Shown in pieces: positions 21,407-34,020 of a stretch of 64,000 nucleotides of DNA. Each line of letters begins with the position of its first letter. The stretch's first letter is position 1. A program made the position numbers and the translations under genes. Origin of the DNA: Prorocentrum cordatum (lineage: Eukaryota > Sar > Dinophyceae > Prorocentrales > Prorocentraceae). The DNA lies in assembly GCA_963575745.1 (NCBI GenBank), contig CAUYUJ010014261.1, positions 224,189-288,188 on the forward strand. The letters run 5' to 3'. The notes under the pieces were generated by a model that saw nothing but the letters and a program-made list of their open reading frames with translations, was not told the DNA's origin and searched no databases.

Positions 21407-22150
21407 TCCTCTCCTCCCCTCTCCCCCTCTTCCTCCTCCTCCCCCCTCCTCCCCCTCCTCCTCCTCCTTTCCCTCCTCCTTTCCATCCTCCTTTCCCTCC
21501 TCCTCCTCCTCCTCCTCCTCCTCTTCCTCCGCATCCGCCTCCTCCTCCTCCTCCTCCTTCTCCTCCTCCTCCGCATCCGCCTCCGCCTCCGCATCCGCCC
21601 TCGCTCTCTCCTCCGCATCCGCCTCTCCTCTTCCTCCTCCTCCTCCTCCTCAGCATCCGCATCCGCCTCCGCATCCGCCCTCGCTCTCTCCTCCGCATCC
21701 TCCTCCTCCTCCTCCTCCTCCTCCTCCTCTCCCCCTCCTCTCCCTCCCCCCTCCCTCCCCCCATCCCTCCTCCACGCCCTCTCTTTCTCTCCCCCCCTCA
21801 CCTGCCCCTCCCTCATCTCGGCCTCGTCTGTTTCTCGCCCTGTTCCCCCGTTGCCCCGCCCGCCCGCTGGCATGACGGCGCCCGCCGCGGCGAGCGCCTG
21901 GCCGCGCGCGCGCGAGGAAGGGCTCCGAGGAGTGGAGGAAGAGGAGGAAGCGTTGGGCGCAGAGACGATGATTCCACTGAGTCGGAGGCCGAGGAAGAAA
22001 TAGAGGGAGGGAGGGGAATCAGCGAAAGCGGAGGCAATGCGCTGAGATGTGTATCCCGACCCTGGCCCCCGCCCCGGCCCCGCCCCCCGCCCCAGCCGCC
22101 GCGCCTGCGCCCCCGCCCCCGGCCCCCGGCCCCCGGCCCCAGCCCCGGCC
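21300..22150. repeat. Long (CCT)n polypyrimidine tract and C-rich G4-prone block
   Basis: 21300-21790 is almost pure pyrimidine on the plus strand (CCT with TCC, CCG and C-run interruptions). 22055-22150 has repeated CCCC-GG blocks, so the minus strand has many G runs that could form G-quadruplexes. Long open frames are poly-Pro/Ser/Leu or Glu/Arg shadows. 22150-22400 shows nothing I can name. Confidence 0.85.
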
Positions 22151-22380
22151 AGCGCGCCCAAGGAACCACAAGGAAGCCGCCCGAGGCCCGCAAAAGGCTC
22201 CCTAAAGAAACAACTCCAAGTGGGGAGTCGTGGGCACCTCTTGGGAGCCTCGTGTAGCTTCTTGGGCATTCTTGGGATCGCCTGTTCCCGACCTTCCCGA
22301 ACGTCTGTCCATTGTGGGGGTCTTCGTCCAAGGTCGGCGGCACTGTCCGTAAGGCCTTGGCACTATGCTGATACGTGAGT

Positions 22381-22443
22381 ACGTGTGTATATATATACAT
22401 ATATACTAGAACCACGCGCGCGCTGCGCGCGCTTTGGTTCTAG
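22381..22443. repeat. (TA)n plus CTAGAACC-(CGCG)n-GGTTCTAG hairpin, copy 1
   Basis: A short AT/TA run is followed by CTAGAACCA, then alternating CGCGCGCGC-T-GCGCGCGC, then TGGTTCTAG at 22406-22443. This makes a perfect outer stem and a Z-DNA-prone inner stem. Related copies lie at 43610-43700 and 44680-44797. Confidence 0.75.
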
Positions 22444-22669
22444 CAAGATGCGGCGACGGTCTAGGGTTCGCAGCATCGGAGAGCAGAAAGACTTCTATCA
22501 ATCATGGTCAATCAGCAAACAGCACCATCCCTCTATGCCCCCACGGATGCACGCCATGAGCCCCAGTCGACCTCAATCCTGCATTCTCCTCTGAGCAAAC
22601 CCTCTCAATCCCTTTCCTTTCCATACCCTTTTTGGCGGACCAATGGAATCACATTCCACGTGGCAGAGG

Positions 22670-22780
22670 AGCTGTTGCGGGCGCGGTGGACGAATTCCAC
22701 TCGGCATGCAACGCGAAAAAGTATGTTCGTTGTCGACGCGGTGGACGTGTTCCACTCGGCGTGCAACCATGAAACATACA
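22670..22780. repeat. Two-copy repeat around CGGTGGACG-TTCCACTCGGC
   Basis: Copies at about 22683 and 22740. Each contains an inverted pair (GTGGA/TCCAC). An open plus-strand frame crosses the region (22504-22941), but I see no domain and do not call it a gene. Confidence 0.55.
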
Positions 22781-23185
22781 GAGTGCCGCAGGTCGAAATA
22801 GGATTCCGCATGATCCCACTTCAGCTGCCTACATACCCTTTGTTTCATTCCCAGGGGGGCGCCTCGAGAAAACAACTCACACACGTACAGCAGCAGCTCG
22901 TGTGTCCACCGGGGGGAGGGGGGGCGGGCCCCAGTGCTTAATCAACCTGGTTGAAGCAGCCGCTTTAAGCAGCCAAGATCTGGTCTTTGGGGAGGAGGGA
23001 GCGGGGGCCCGCGCCGATCGGCGAAACAAGACATAAGAAACAGCTACGTACCTCTCAAGACGGCTCAATGGGCCCGATTTCGGCACACCCCTCACGCACT
23101 CTACGCCTATCCAAGGCCTAGACGACCCAGAGCGTCCAAGGCCCACCTCGAGCAAACCCAATGTCTCGGCATTCCCACAAATTAT

Positions 23186-23380
23186 GGCAATGGAGCGAAG
23201 CTTCCGCGTGTTGAGCGGAAGTTCAAGCTCAAGCTAAAAGAGAACTATAAAATGGAGCGAAGCTTCCGCGCGTTGAGCGGAAGTTCAAGCTCAAGCGCAT
23301 ACAGCTGGACTTCAAATAATTTGGATCGAAAATGGAGCGACGCTCACAGCGAAGGCAGAACATCAAGCTCAAGCTAATGT
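23186..23380. repeat. Tandem repeat, three copies of about 65-80 bp
   Basis: Each copy starts AATGGAGCGA and ends CAAGCTCAAGC. The first two (23188 and 23251) are nearly identical; the third (about 23331) is diverged. GAAGCTTCCGC and GCGGAAG inside a unit form an inverted pair. Confidence 0.75.
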
Positions 23381-23769
23381 GAAGGGGAGCCCCAGGTTGC
23401 CGTGGGCCTGCAGAAGGTGGGTCTCTTTTCTGCGGTCCAGGCGGCGCCAGAGCACCGCTCCCCTCGGATCCTGCCCAATGCCTGCCCACGAACCCCCAGG
23501 CCTGTCCAAGGTCAGCCCGACGGCCTATCCAATGCCTGCCTCAGGCTTACCTGGCGGCCTTTCAAGAGCTGATACATGGCCTACCCAGAACCCAGTGAAG
23601 GCCCGCACACGACCTAGCCAAGGCTCATCACAGATTTGTCACGTCCAAGATCTTTACAAATTTTACGTCCAGCGAACCACATGCGAGCGCCATAACGAAT
23701 GTGAACACCTAAATGCGCGCGATCACCGTGCGCGTGCTCGTCTTACAACCGCGACGAAAATCTTTACAA

Positions 23770-24280
23770 CGATGGGCTGTCGTGAAGGGTTCTATGGTGC
23801 GCCCACCTTCGTCGTGCAACCACCGCGCAAAATTTGCCAACACTGGGCCACCCTGAAGGTTTGAACGGTACGCGCCAAAAAAAATCGACAACGAAATAAT
23901 CGATCCGACGGTTTTCCCAATACCGCGGCGACTGCCGGGACTGATCCGAGTATTCGCTTCCTTCGTGGCGGCCCTGAAAAAAAGCACACCCACCTCAAAA
24001 AGCCAACGTCTCGCGTGAGATATCCCCGAATGCTGACCGCAAGTGGGCAAATGTCCCACCCCGTTTTCGCTCCCCATTGTGGCGCCCAGCAACGTTTGTT
24101 GCGACATCGCGAACACCACGCGGCCCTGAAAAAGACGCGCCTACATCCGTGAAACAAGCGAACCGCTGGAGACATCCCCACAATCTGGGCACGAACCGGT
24201 AAGTGTCCTAATTATCCCCTGGCGGCACCCCCTTGTGTTGCCCAAGTGCGAGGCCTGTCACATCGCGATAATTCTGATCG
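23770..24280. repeat. Diverged tandem repeat, about 150-bp unit
   Basis: Blocks such as GCGGCCCTGAAAAA, GAGA(C/T)ATCCCC, GGGCA-AA-TGTCC and TGCGACATCGC recur in order at about 23969 and 24121, with traces upstream. No gene was found in 22950-24280. Confidence 0.55.
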
Positions 24281-24667
24281 TGATATGGAAAAGGAGGGAG
24301 GAGGAGGAGGAAGGAGTGAGTAGACGGAGGCGCGACACGGATAACAAGAATTCACGACGCAAAACACGGAAATAAACGCCGCAACATATTCCACGAGACG
24401 TGCAACTGCCTGCACAATGATACGTTATCACCGTCGCACCCTGGATCCGCACGCGATCGACGGAAACTGGCGGCAATCAAACTGGCCCAGTCTGCCAGGG
24501 CATCGCTCGTGGGGGGAGGGCCTCCTCGCCTCGGGCTGCTCTCCCGCAGCCGCGCCCCGCCGTCGACGGCGAGCGCGCGCCTTGTGGGTGCCCTGACCGT
24601 CCCGGGCGGCCGCCGCAGGCCCGAACGTGCGTTTGATTCGCCCATGTCGTCCAGCCCGCCCATCTTG

Positions 24668-24830
24668 TTGTAATTGTTGTTGGTGTCGTTGTTGAGGTTG
24701 TTGTTGTTGTTGTTGTTGTTGTTGTTGCTATTCCTGTTGTTGTTGTCATCGTGTCGTCGACGTCGTCGTCGTTGTTGTTGGTGTTGTTATTGTGGCGTTG
24801 CTGCTGTTGCGTTGCTGTCGTCGTCCTCGC
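24668..24830. repeat. (GTT)n/(GTC)n microsatellite
   Basis: Interrupted GTT and GTC repeats. On the minus strand they translate as poly-Thr or poly-Asn. Confidence 0.85.
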
Positions 24831-24949
24831 CCGCGACGCACTCGCGACCCACCCACATTGCCTTAACGAAAAAATTGGCGCCTGCGGCGAGCTTCTTCAG
24901 AGCCTCGCAGACTGCCGACGACCCACCGCCCCCTTATTGTTGTCCACGA

Positions 24950-25190
24950 CTGCGGGATAGTATGTGTTGAAAGGCCCCCTCCTGCACTCCTGGAATTCTT
25001 GGGCGCTGGTTGGCGTTGTCAGGGCTCCCCACATGACTTTTCCAAGGCGCGTGATTTGCGAGTCCATACTGCTCACGTGTCCACGGGACACTATTGGGCA
25101 TCTATTGGCGGCCTCTTGAATCGCCTTGTGGGCCGTGGGGAGCTGGCCCATGAGGCCTAAACCGGCAAACTCAAGACTTCTATGTTCGCG
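24950..25190 (-). CDS. Possible orphan exon, family unknown
   Basis: A minus-strand stretch reads as ordinary protein and not repeat: EFAGLGLMGQLPTAHKAI, then ANRCPIVSRGHVSSMDSQ, then VMWGALTTPTSAQEFQEC, ending near FNTYYPAVVDNN before the GTT microsatellite. Amino-acid use is balanced, unlike the neighbouring repeat frames. The ends are guesses, with no clear splice sites. No domain was recognised. Confidence 0.3.
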
Positions 25191-25199
25191 TTCTCGGCT

Positions 25200-25740
25200 G
25201 TTCGGTGTGAAGAGCGATCAAGACGGCCCAAGAGGTGCCCACACCTATCGCAGACGGCTCCTGAATCATCAAAGAGGTGCCCAAGAGCCCTCTAAAAGGG
25301 CCCCAGGAGATGCCAGGCGGGGGAACTCGAACTCCCACGTAGACCCTCCAGCTCAAGATGGCCGCCGAGACCGCCAGCAGGCTCCCAAGAAGCCCGCGGG
25401 ACGTCCCCAAGAGGCCCTCGGGAGGACTTTGAGAGGCTTCCAAGAGGGCCCAGAAGAGGTCCCCGAGGCGCCCCCCCAAGAGGCACACCACGAGGCCTCC
25501 TGCGCACGACGCCGGCACGGTGGCGGGATGGGCAATAGGCTGCCACTGGATCCGCCACCCCCCGTTGCCCCGCCACAGATGCCGTTGGCCCAAAAGCGGC
25601 CTCCGAGGGGGCCCTCCTCCTCCTCCTCCTCCTCCTGCTCCTCCTCCTCCTCCGCCTCCTCCGCCTTCTCCGCCTCCGCCTCCTCCGCCTTCTCCGCCTC
25701 CGCCGCCTCCTCCTCCTCCTCCTCTCCAAGAAAGACCGAA
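25200..25740. repeat. CCAAGAGG-type degenerate minisatellite with conserved tail and CCT tract
   Basis: 25200-25500 holds repeated (C)CCAAGAGG(C/T)CC units. At about 25513 comes the tail GGCACGGTGGCGGGATGGGC, also found near 43890 (inverted) and 55290. A CCT/CCG tract fills 25610-25735. Confidence 0.75.
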
Positions 25741-25904
25741 CAGGCCTCCAAGGCGGCCCGAGAAGCCCTCAACACACGCCTCTGAAGCGCCCGAGCAGGC
25801 CAGCCGCACGGCCCAGGGAGGCCCCCCCACAACGGCGTCTTTCGGCAGCACCCTGGCCGAGCGCTCAAGGGGCGACGGTGGCTCGCCGTTGGCTTTCTCG
25901 ATGC

Positions 25905-26155
25905 CTAGGCGCACACTCACACTCAGACTCACTCAAACTCGACCCGCTCCTACTCATGGCCGCCCATACCCAAAGTATGAGGGTGTTATCGTTAGAGAAC
26001 GAAATGAGAGTTAGTAGTTCGATACAGATGTCTCCTTCCCACCGCCTGCTCCCTCTTTCAATCGTGCTCCGACTCATTTACACTCAGGTTCACTCATACT
26101 CATACTCAGACTCGCTCATGCTCATACGCACTCACACTCAGACTCACTCACCATT
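25905..26155. repeat. ACTCA-type hexamer repeat
   Basis: CTCACACTCAGACTCACTCA-like repeats lie at 25910-25945 and 26070-26150, with a non-repetitive insert. Shorter copies recur at 26598-26632. No gene was found in 25740-26700. Confidence 0.65.
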
Positions 26156-26705
26156 TAAACGAGGTAGCGCCAGAGATCTGGGACAACTGCCCAACCCCGC
26201 GTCGTTGAGTCAGGTCGCAAATGATGCAAATCTCAAAAAGCCGCCCCATCCAGAACTGACAAACGCTGGTCAGCCTGGCATTCAGTCAGATGAGCGGGGG
26301 GTGAGTATCACCTGCGCACATCGGCTACGCGACCCTCAAATAATGAAGCAGAGAACAACACCCTGACCAGCTGATGGTTCTCAGAGAGCCGCACCTCCGC
26401 AACTGCTGGGGTAGGCGTCCCAGCTTCCCAGCTGCATCCAACTGCTGGGAAGGGGGCTCTACAGCTGTCCTTCGGCCTCCTTGCCGTCGTCTGGAGGGCG
26501 CGGGCGGGACCGAACAGCGCCAGAAGAGGACCTGCAAGACGAGGGGGCAAGAGCACCCGAAGCCGCCCACAGACGCTGCTTAGCACCACGGCCCCAGCAC
26601 TCATACTCATACCCGTATTCTCACTCGTATTCTCCCCCCAATGGGCTGGCCTGCCGCGTGGACGAATTCAGCTGAGGAGGAGGGGGAGGACAATTGGCGC
26701 AGAAC

Positions 26706-26880
26706 TTGACGCAGGAAGCCTGCGAATGAAATATGTGAGCTGCATGCACTCCTGCATGCGCGCATGCGAGGGACTCGCCACGGCGCCACTGGACCGACAA
26801 CTTGCGGGAACTCTGCCCGCAAGCGGTCTCCATGAGCAGCACGCCAAGACTCCAACAAACAGCTGGCTCAGTCTGACCTG
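26706..26880 (-). pseudogene. Broken duplicate of the pseudokinase C-lobe exon
   Basis: 26763-26876 is a close copy of 27511-27625: both carry GGGACTCGCCACGGCGCCAC and CCCGCAAGCGGTCTCCA, and on the minus strand read ETACGQ-S-KLSV-WRRGESLA. 26706-26765 matches 27228-27285. In the kinase locus these two blocks are 226 bp apart, while here they abut, so the copy has an internal deletion. It ends in unrelated sequence on both sides. Confidence 0.65.
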
Positions 26881-27311
26881 AACCTGCGTTGTCATCGCTT
26901 TGCTAGACCTCCCAGCAGCCCTCGGACGTGGCGACGGTTTGGGAGCTCGCAGGGCCCCAGGCATGGCCAGATCACGTGGGATGGCGGGGCAGAAGGCAGG
27001 CTGGCAGGCAGGAAGGAGCGAGTTAAGAGGCAGGAGAGGAGTGGAGAACAAGAGGGAGACGGGCAGAGGAGGAGTGTGCGACCGCCGTGCTTTACCCAAA
27101 ACAACAAGTCAACGTAGGACGTAGGAGGGTGGGGCTAAACCACGACGAGCGGTCATTTGGCATTTCGGCGTCCGAAGGCCCACAACGGGCTCCAGGACCG
27201 CTTAAGAATAGCTTCAGGGGCAGAAGCTTGATGCAAGAAGCCTGCGCACAACAAGTGAGCTGCATGCGCTCCTGCACGCGCGCCGCGAGTGCAAAGGCAA
27301 CCAACAACGAA

Positions 27312-28560
27312 TCAATCAAAATTGACCTGCTCGGCGCGCCCAATAGATAACATCCCTACCATGTCGGAAGCGCTCGTTCTGCGAGCTGGTTCGGGCTTCA
27401 ACACCGCCTCCAAGCACGCCAGTGTTACGCCGTCGACTGAGTTACCCATCTTCGTCATCGCCTCGGTGTGGCAACTAGCATGGGAGAAAAACTCGAGTAC
27501 TTGCCGCGCGGCGTATGCGAGGGACTCGCCACGGCGCCACCGGACCGACAGTTTGAGCGAACCCTGCCCGCAAGCGGTCTCCAGGAACAGCACCCCAAGA
27601 CTCCAACAATCAGCTGGCTTAGGCAAGTACGGCTCGTTCAGCGCCGCCTCTGGAGCCACGCACGGCAGAGATCCGCACAGAGTCCCCCTTGCGCTGGAAA
27701 ATGGAACGTGGGCTGCCATGCTGAAATCCACAAGGCGGCAGATGTGCCGATTCAGTGTTGTCTGTACAGCCACGTGTCTCAAAGACACTTGCCCATGGAC
27801 GACGTCCTGGGCGTGGCAGTAGGACAGAGCACTGGCGATCTGGGCACTGCAATCCAAGGCGTCGTCCCTGAACAAGCGGTACCCAGGTTGAGTCGACAAC
27901 ACCTGCTCCATGCACATGTCTCCACCATACTGGAGAACCAAATGCACACTACACTGACTGTGCAACATGCCTAAGCAACGGATGATGTGTGGGTGGTCGA
28001 GGGTGTGCGTCAATAACCAGAATTCCTGGTATATGCTCTCCACCTCCTTGACATCGGTGACGCTGCGCTTGTCGCACACTTTGATCACTGCGTTTTCATG
28101 CTGCCCGTTCACCGCCATCGACACGTGCTGGTGATCTGGGTATTGGCGCACGAGCTGGAAATCCCCAACCCGATTCCCACATTCCAGGAGACGGTCGTCC
28201 AGAGGCGCGAAATCGGGCATCAGCAGATCTGGGATGGCATCCCAGAGCAAACTGCGGAACTCGTCCTCCATGCCTTTGATCTGCATGGCAGATGGCAGTC
28301 CATGGATCAATGTGCCTCTATGTGCCTGCACGCGCAGCTGGATGGCGGCGTTCTCTTGCAGCTCCAAACTTAACCTTTGGTGCAGTCCCCCAGGGTCACC
28401 CGCCAGCTCCATCAGCACACCATCCGCCCCGAAGGTGGAGAGCTCGTCATGCCGCACCATCAATGTACTAAGGTAGGCCTTAGTCAGCTCAGGGTCCAAC
28501 CGATCTGGAAGCTGCACCAGGAAGACGGCCGCGTCGGGATGCATCACTCTAAGGTAGTCC
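27312..28560 (-). CDS. Pseudokinase, 3' part of a gene interrupted by the foldback element
   Basis: This is an open minus-strand stretch of about 415 codons. The first about 130 residues (DYLRVMHPDAAVFLVQLPD to FGADGVLMEL) are an unnamed N-terminal domain. The kinase fold follows: an ATP-lysine-like AVIKV (about 28080), HPHIIRCLGML, LVLQYGGDM, the catalytic loop VVHGQVSLRHVAV (about 27790), LVDFSMAAH (about 27730), GSLPCVAPEA, and WSLGVLFLETACG. In active kinases the loop is HRDLKxxN. Here HRD is HGQ, the Asn is His, and DFG is DFS, so catalysis is unlikely while the Lys and the DFG Asp remain. It ends RAEQVNFD at 27312. The reading frame enters from the foldback element at 28561, so the coding start belongs to the separated 5' part at 38867-39150. 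Confidence 0.75.
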
Positions 28561-28564
28561 AAAA
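28561..28564. repeat. Target-site duplication AAAA, left copy
   Basis: AAAA lies immediately before AACGTCTG, the terminus of the foldback element. The matching AAAA is at 38867-38870. The motif is low-complexity, but excision with one copy restores the pseudokinase frame (CLL|DYLRV). Confidence 0.6.
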
Positions 28565-28619
28565 AACGTCTGTTCCTGCCAACGGGGCTTCTGTTCCTGC
28601 CAACGGGGCTTTGGAAATC

Positions 28620-29990
<1,371 letters not shown>

Positions 29991-31189
29991 CCGCCGCCTC
30001 CAGGGCCTGCGGGCCCCAGCCTCAAAATGGGTCCCCGGACCCTTTCGGGGTCCAAGCGCAAAAGTTTTTCGAGCTGCGCCCGACCGCGGCGACGAGGGGG
30101 GCCCCAGGGCCAGGAAGCCTCGAACCTCGATCCGCGAGAGTCGAACTTCGAACCTCGGCGTGCATCCCCTTTTCAAAGTCAACGAAATCCGCGCAAAATC
30201 GGTGCCCAGAACCCTCCTGGGGTGCATCCGACGCAGTTTGTTGGTCCCGGATCGATTGTGCGACGGTCCCAGGGCCGAAAACTTCCTCGAACCTCGATGC
30301 CCGCCGCCGTGCCTGTCTTCCCCGCCCGTTGGTTCGCGGCGCCCTGGCACCGCATTGCCCCCGCGGCAACCCTCCATGCGGGCCGAGCGCCCGAGCGTCG
30401 TGTCGCCCTCCGGGGGTGGCACGACGCTCGGGCGTCGTCGTCGTCGTCGTCGTCGTCATCGTCGTCGTCGTCGTCGTGGTCGTCGTCGTCGTCGTCGTCG
30501 CCGCCGCCGTCGTCGTCGTCGTCGTCGCGTCGAGCGGGCCAGCGGGGCGACGAGGCCTCGTCGCACCGCGAACAAGAGGTTCGGCCGTTTTCGGCCTCCG
30601 GGGGCCCTCAGAGGGCCCCAGGGCCGTGACCCAAAAACGACTTGGAAGGAAGAGCACCTCGCCGCGCCGCGAACGAAAATCATGACGGGAGGTTTTCAGC
30701 CGCTTTCGGATTCCGAAGGCTCCTTACAGGGCCTTGGGACCGTCAGCAGAACCGGCTGGGACGGAAACCCCCTCCCCCGCGGGCTCCTGGGAGGGGGTGG
30801 CCGGGGGTGGCGGCAACGCGACCCCTGAGGATCCGAGACGGCCCACGAGAACCCCAAAGTGGCTCGGGCTCGGGAATGGATGCTCAGGACGGACGAGGGA
30901 AGCGTGGCGGAGGATGAGGAGGACAAGAGGGGAGGGAGGAGAAGGTGGAGGAAGAGAAGGAGCGGGAGATTGAAGCGGGGAGGAAAGGGAGGATGAGGAG
31001 GAGCAGGGATCTTCTTCGAGGAGGTGGCGTCGAGCAGGAGGAGGAGGAGGAGGAGGAGGAGGAGGAGGGATGATGATGATGATGATGATGGTGACGATGC
31101 GGACGATGATGACGATGACGACGGCGACGACGACGATGATGATGATGATGGTGATGATGTCCGCGTGCCCAGCTAAATTTATAGCGGGT

Positions 31190-31450
31190 GCAAAGTGCAC
31201 GTATTGCTGACATATCTTCAAAAGTTGATGTATACTAGGCTCCGGCTTACATGTGTACATATACACATATGTACAAACGTATTTCTATGCATGTATACAC
31301 ACATATACGTACGTAAAACATGGGCAGGCCCGCCCGTTCAAGTACACGCATACATATACATGCACTGCCATGGACAAAGTCTGCCAATCCGCGCGCGCAC
31401 AATCATATGCACACATATGTGTAAGCATACCACAACACTCATACGGTAGG
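31190..31450. repeat. Left-arm ACAT/GTAC-rich block
   Basis: Alternating purine-pyrimidine sequence (ACATATACACATATGTAC and TATACGTACGT). The mirror block is at 35790-36010. 31450-31640 holds several nested inverted repeats around CGTTCAACGTTGAGCG and GATCGTTCAAGGTTGAACGATC. Confidence 0.7.
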
Positions 31451-31859
31451 TTCGCGTCGTGTCGACCGGCGGCGACCCCGCCGCCGGCGTTCAACGTTGA
31501 GCGCCGGCGGCGGCCCAGAATCGCTCGACGTCGAAAGATCTGTCGTTGGGGGAGCCGCCGATCGTTCAAGGTTGAACGATCCGCGCGGCGTCGGCAACCA
31601 ACGCCGGGGTCGACGCGACGCGGACCTGCCTTCTACATCTAAGTGCGTGCGCACGCACATTCGCACATTCATTCACACATACACTCGAAAATACATATTC
31701 ATTCACATGCATCCACATGCGCTTACACGCATACAACTATGCATATTTGTATGTATATGCGAGTGTAGGCATTCACACAAACACCCGCTTTCACACATAA
31801 ACCGAACAGAGGCTTAGATACATCCGTATCCATAAGTACCGCACGGCCGAGAAGGTTCA

Positions 31860-32235
31860 GCATGTGTTCTACATAGGCGAGTGGGCGAAACCACTCCCAC
31901 ATGTGAAACATATCAGAAATCCAGCCGCGGAGGCTTTCTGTACCGCTCACATAGGCGAGTGGGCCGGCCCACTCCCCTATGTGAACCATACCAGGAATCC
32001 TCCTGCGGAGGCTGTCTGTACTGGTCACATAAGCGAGCGGGCCAGCCCACTCCCCCATGTGAGCCATACCGGAAATCCGGCCGCGGAGGTTTTCCTGTTC
32101 TGGTTACATTGGCGAGTGGGCTGGCCCCCCCTATGTGAACCATACCAGAAATCCGGCCGCGGAGGCTTTCTGTATTTGTCATATAGGCGAGTGGGCCGGC
32201 CCACTCCACTATGTGATCCATACCAGAGCTCCGTG
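31860..32235. repeat. Tandem array of about 78-bp self-complementary units (left arm)
   Basis: About five units. Each holds a near-palindrome, CACATAGGCGAGTGGGCC-GGCCCACTCCCCTATGTG, plus CATACCAGAAATCCGGCCGCGGAGG. The right arm repeats this at about 35000-35375. Confidence 0.85.
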
Positions 32236-32399
32236 CACGAAAGGGGTGCGCGTGCGAGGATGAACGATCGCGCGCGAGCTGCAGCTCGGCGGTCGCACCT
32301 CCTCCTCCTCCTCCTCCTCCTTCCCCGTTTCTCCCCCTCCTCTTCCACCTAATCATCTTTCCGCCCTTCCTCCTTCTCATCAGCACCCCCACTCACCCC

Positions 32400-33240
32400 C
32401 TCGTCATTTTAGGAAACGCCAACCAAGAAACTACAAATAACACATAATCGAAATAAGAAAACCTGCAATCCGAAAGAAACCCTGGTCATGAAACTACAAC
32501 GCTGCTCAAAAAAAACCAAGCCATTCTCAAAAACAACATACCGTACAACGTTGTGCAAACAAACAACCAAAATGCAACCACATGCATGTATGAAACAAAA
32601 CTCTGGTCGTGAAGCCGCAACGTGGTGCAAAGCAACAACATAAAAAAAACAACATCTGATCATGCATGTATAACTTGGTGCAAAAAACTCAAAAAATCAG
32701 ATCATGAATATACAACGTGGTGCAAAAAACAAAACAACAAAATATGTTCATGCATATACAACGCTGCGCAAACGAAACTCACAAAAACAAAATCCCGATC
32801 ATGAAAAAGTAACGTGGTGCAGCATCCACAATGAAAACGCATGTTTTCTAATTCATGTTAACCAATGTTAGCGCAAATTCAACATTTAGCATACTCTAGT
32901 AAAGGTTTATGTTAAAACAAAGTAAACCAAGGTAAAGTTTAACTCGAGCGAGGTTTTTCGCTTAACATGAACTTAACTTGAATTGACAAAGCAAGATAAA
33001 CTTATATCACAAGCCATAAACGTTTACAAGCACGGTAAGTCATGCTAAACAAATCAAAACTTTGTGTGATGTTATACGTGCTTATGTTGATGTTGCAAGT
33101 GATTGGGTCTACGTTATATTTGGTAGTCGCTGTTATTAAGATGTTATAAGAGTGGATGTGCGGCTTATACATGTTTGTGTAGAGGTTATGATTATGTATA
33201 TCTAGCTAACTCAAGTTTAAACCAAAATTCATCTAAGTAT
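32400..33240. other. AT-rich inner arm with 50-bp degenerate repeats
   Basis: Much lower GC than the rest of the window. Units of the type ATCATG-AT-TACAACGTGG followed by TGCAAAAAAC repeat about six times at 32480-32830. 32860-33240 contains GTTAAC/AAGTTAA-rich sequence. The mirror is at 34020-34850. No gene. Confidence 0.75.
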
Positions 33241-34020
33241 GTGAACCATGTCAGGAAGCTTGCCGCGTCAAGATTGCTGATATGGTTTACATACGGGAGT
33301 GGGCCGGCCCACTCCCCTGTGTAAACCATACCAGCAATCTTGACGCGGCAAAATTTCTGATATGGTTTACATAGGGGAGTGGGCCGGCCCACTCCCCTAT
33401 GTAAACCATACTAGAAATCTTGCCGCGGCAAAATATTTGGTATGGTTTACATAGGGGAGTGGGCCAGCCCACTCCCCTATGTAAACCATACCAGAAAGCT
33501 TGCCGCGGCAAGATTTCTGGCATGGTTTACATAGGGGAGTGGGCTGGCCCACTCCCCTATGTAAACCATGAGCGCGCACGCCCGTTGTACGATTCTCGCA
33601 CAATGTAAACTGGGAGTGCGCGCTCATGGTTTACATAGGGGAGTGGGCCGGCCCACTCCCCTATGTAAACCATGAGCGCGCACACCCACTTTACATCAAC
33701 CACCATGCTTCCTCGAAGTTGATGTAAGGTGGGGGTGCGCGCTCATGGTTTACATAAGGGGAGTGGGCCGGCCCACTCCCCTATGTAAACCATGAGCGCG
33801 CACTCCCAGTTTACATTGTGCGAGAATCGTACAACGGGCGTGCGCGCTCATGGTTTACATAGGGGAGTGGGCCGGCCCACTCCCCTATGTAAACCATACC
33901 AGAAATCTTGCCGCGGCAAGCTTTCTGGTATGTTTTACATAGGGGAGTGGGCCGGCCCACTCCCCTATGTAAACCATATCAGAAATCTTGCCGCGGCTAG
34001 CTTTCTGGTATGGTTCGCGT
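33240..34020. repeat. Central cluster of stacked perfect palindromes
   Basis: About nine units of a 44-bp perfect palindrome (TTTACATAGGGGAGTGGG then its complement, joined by CCGG). They alternate with a second palindrome built on ATCTTGCCGCGGCAAGAT, and near the middle with GAGCGCGCAC-type stems. Every unit can fold alone, and the whole cluster folds about 33709. Confidence 0.9.

Noticed and set aside
25905-26155. Interstitial telomere
   Set aside because: The unit is ACTCA(C/T/G), not TTTAGGG-like, and is interrupted.
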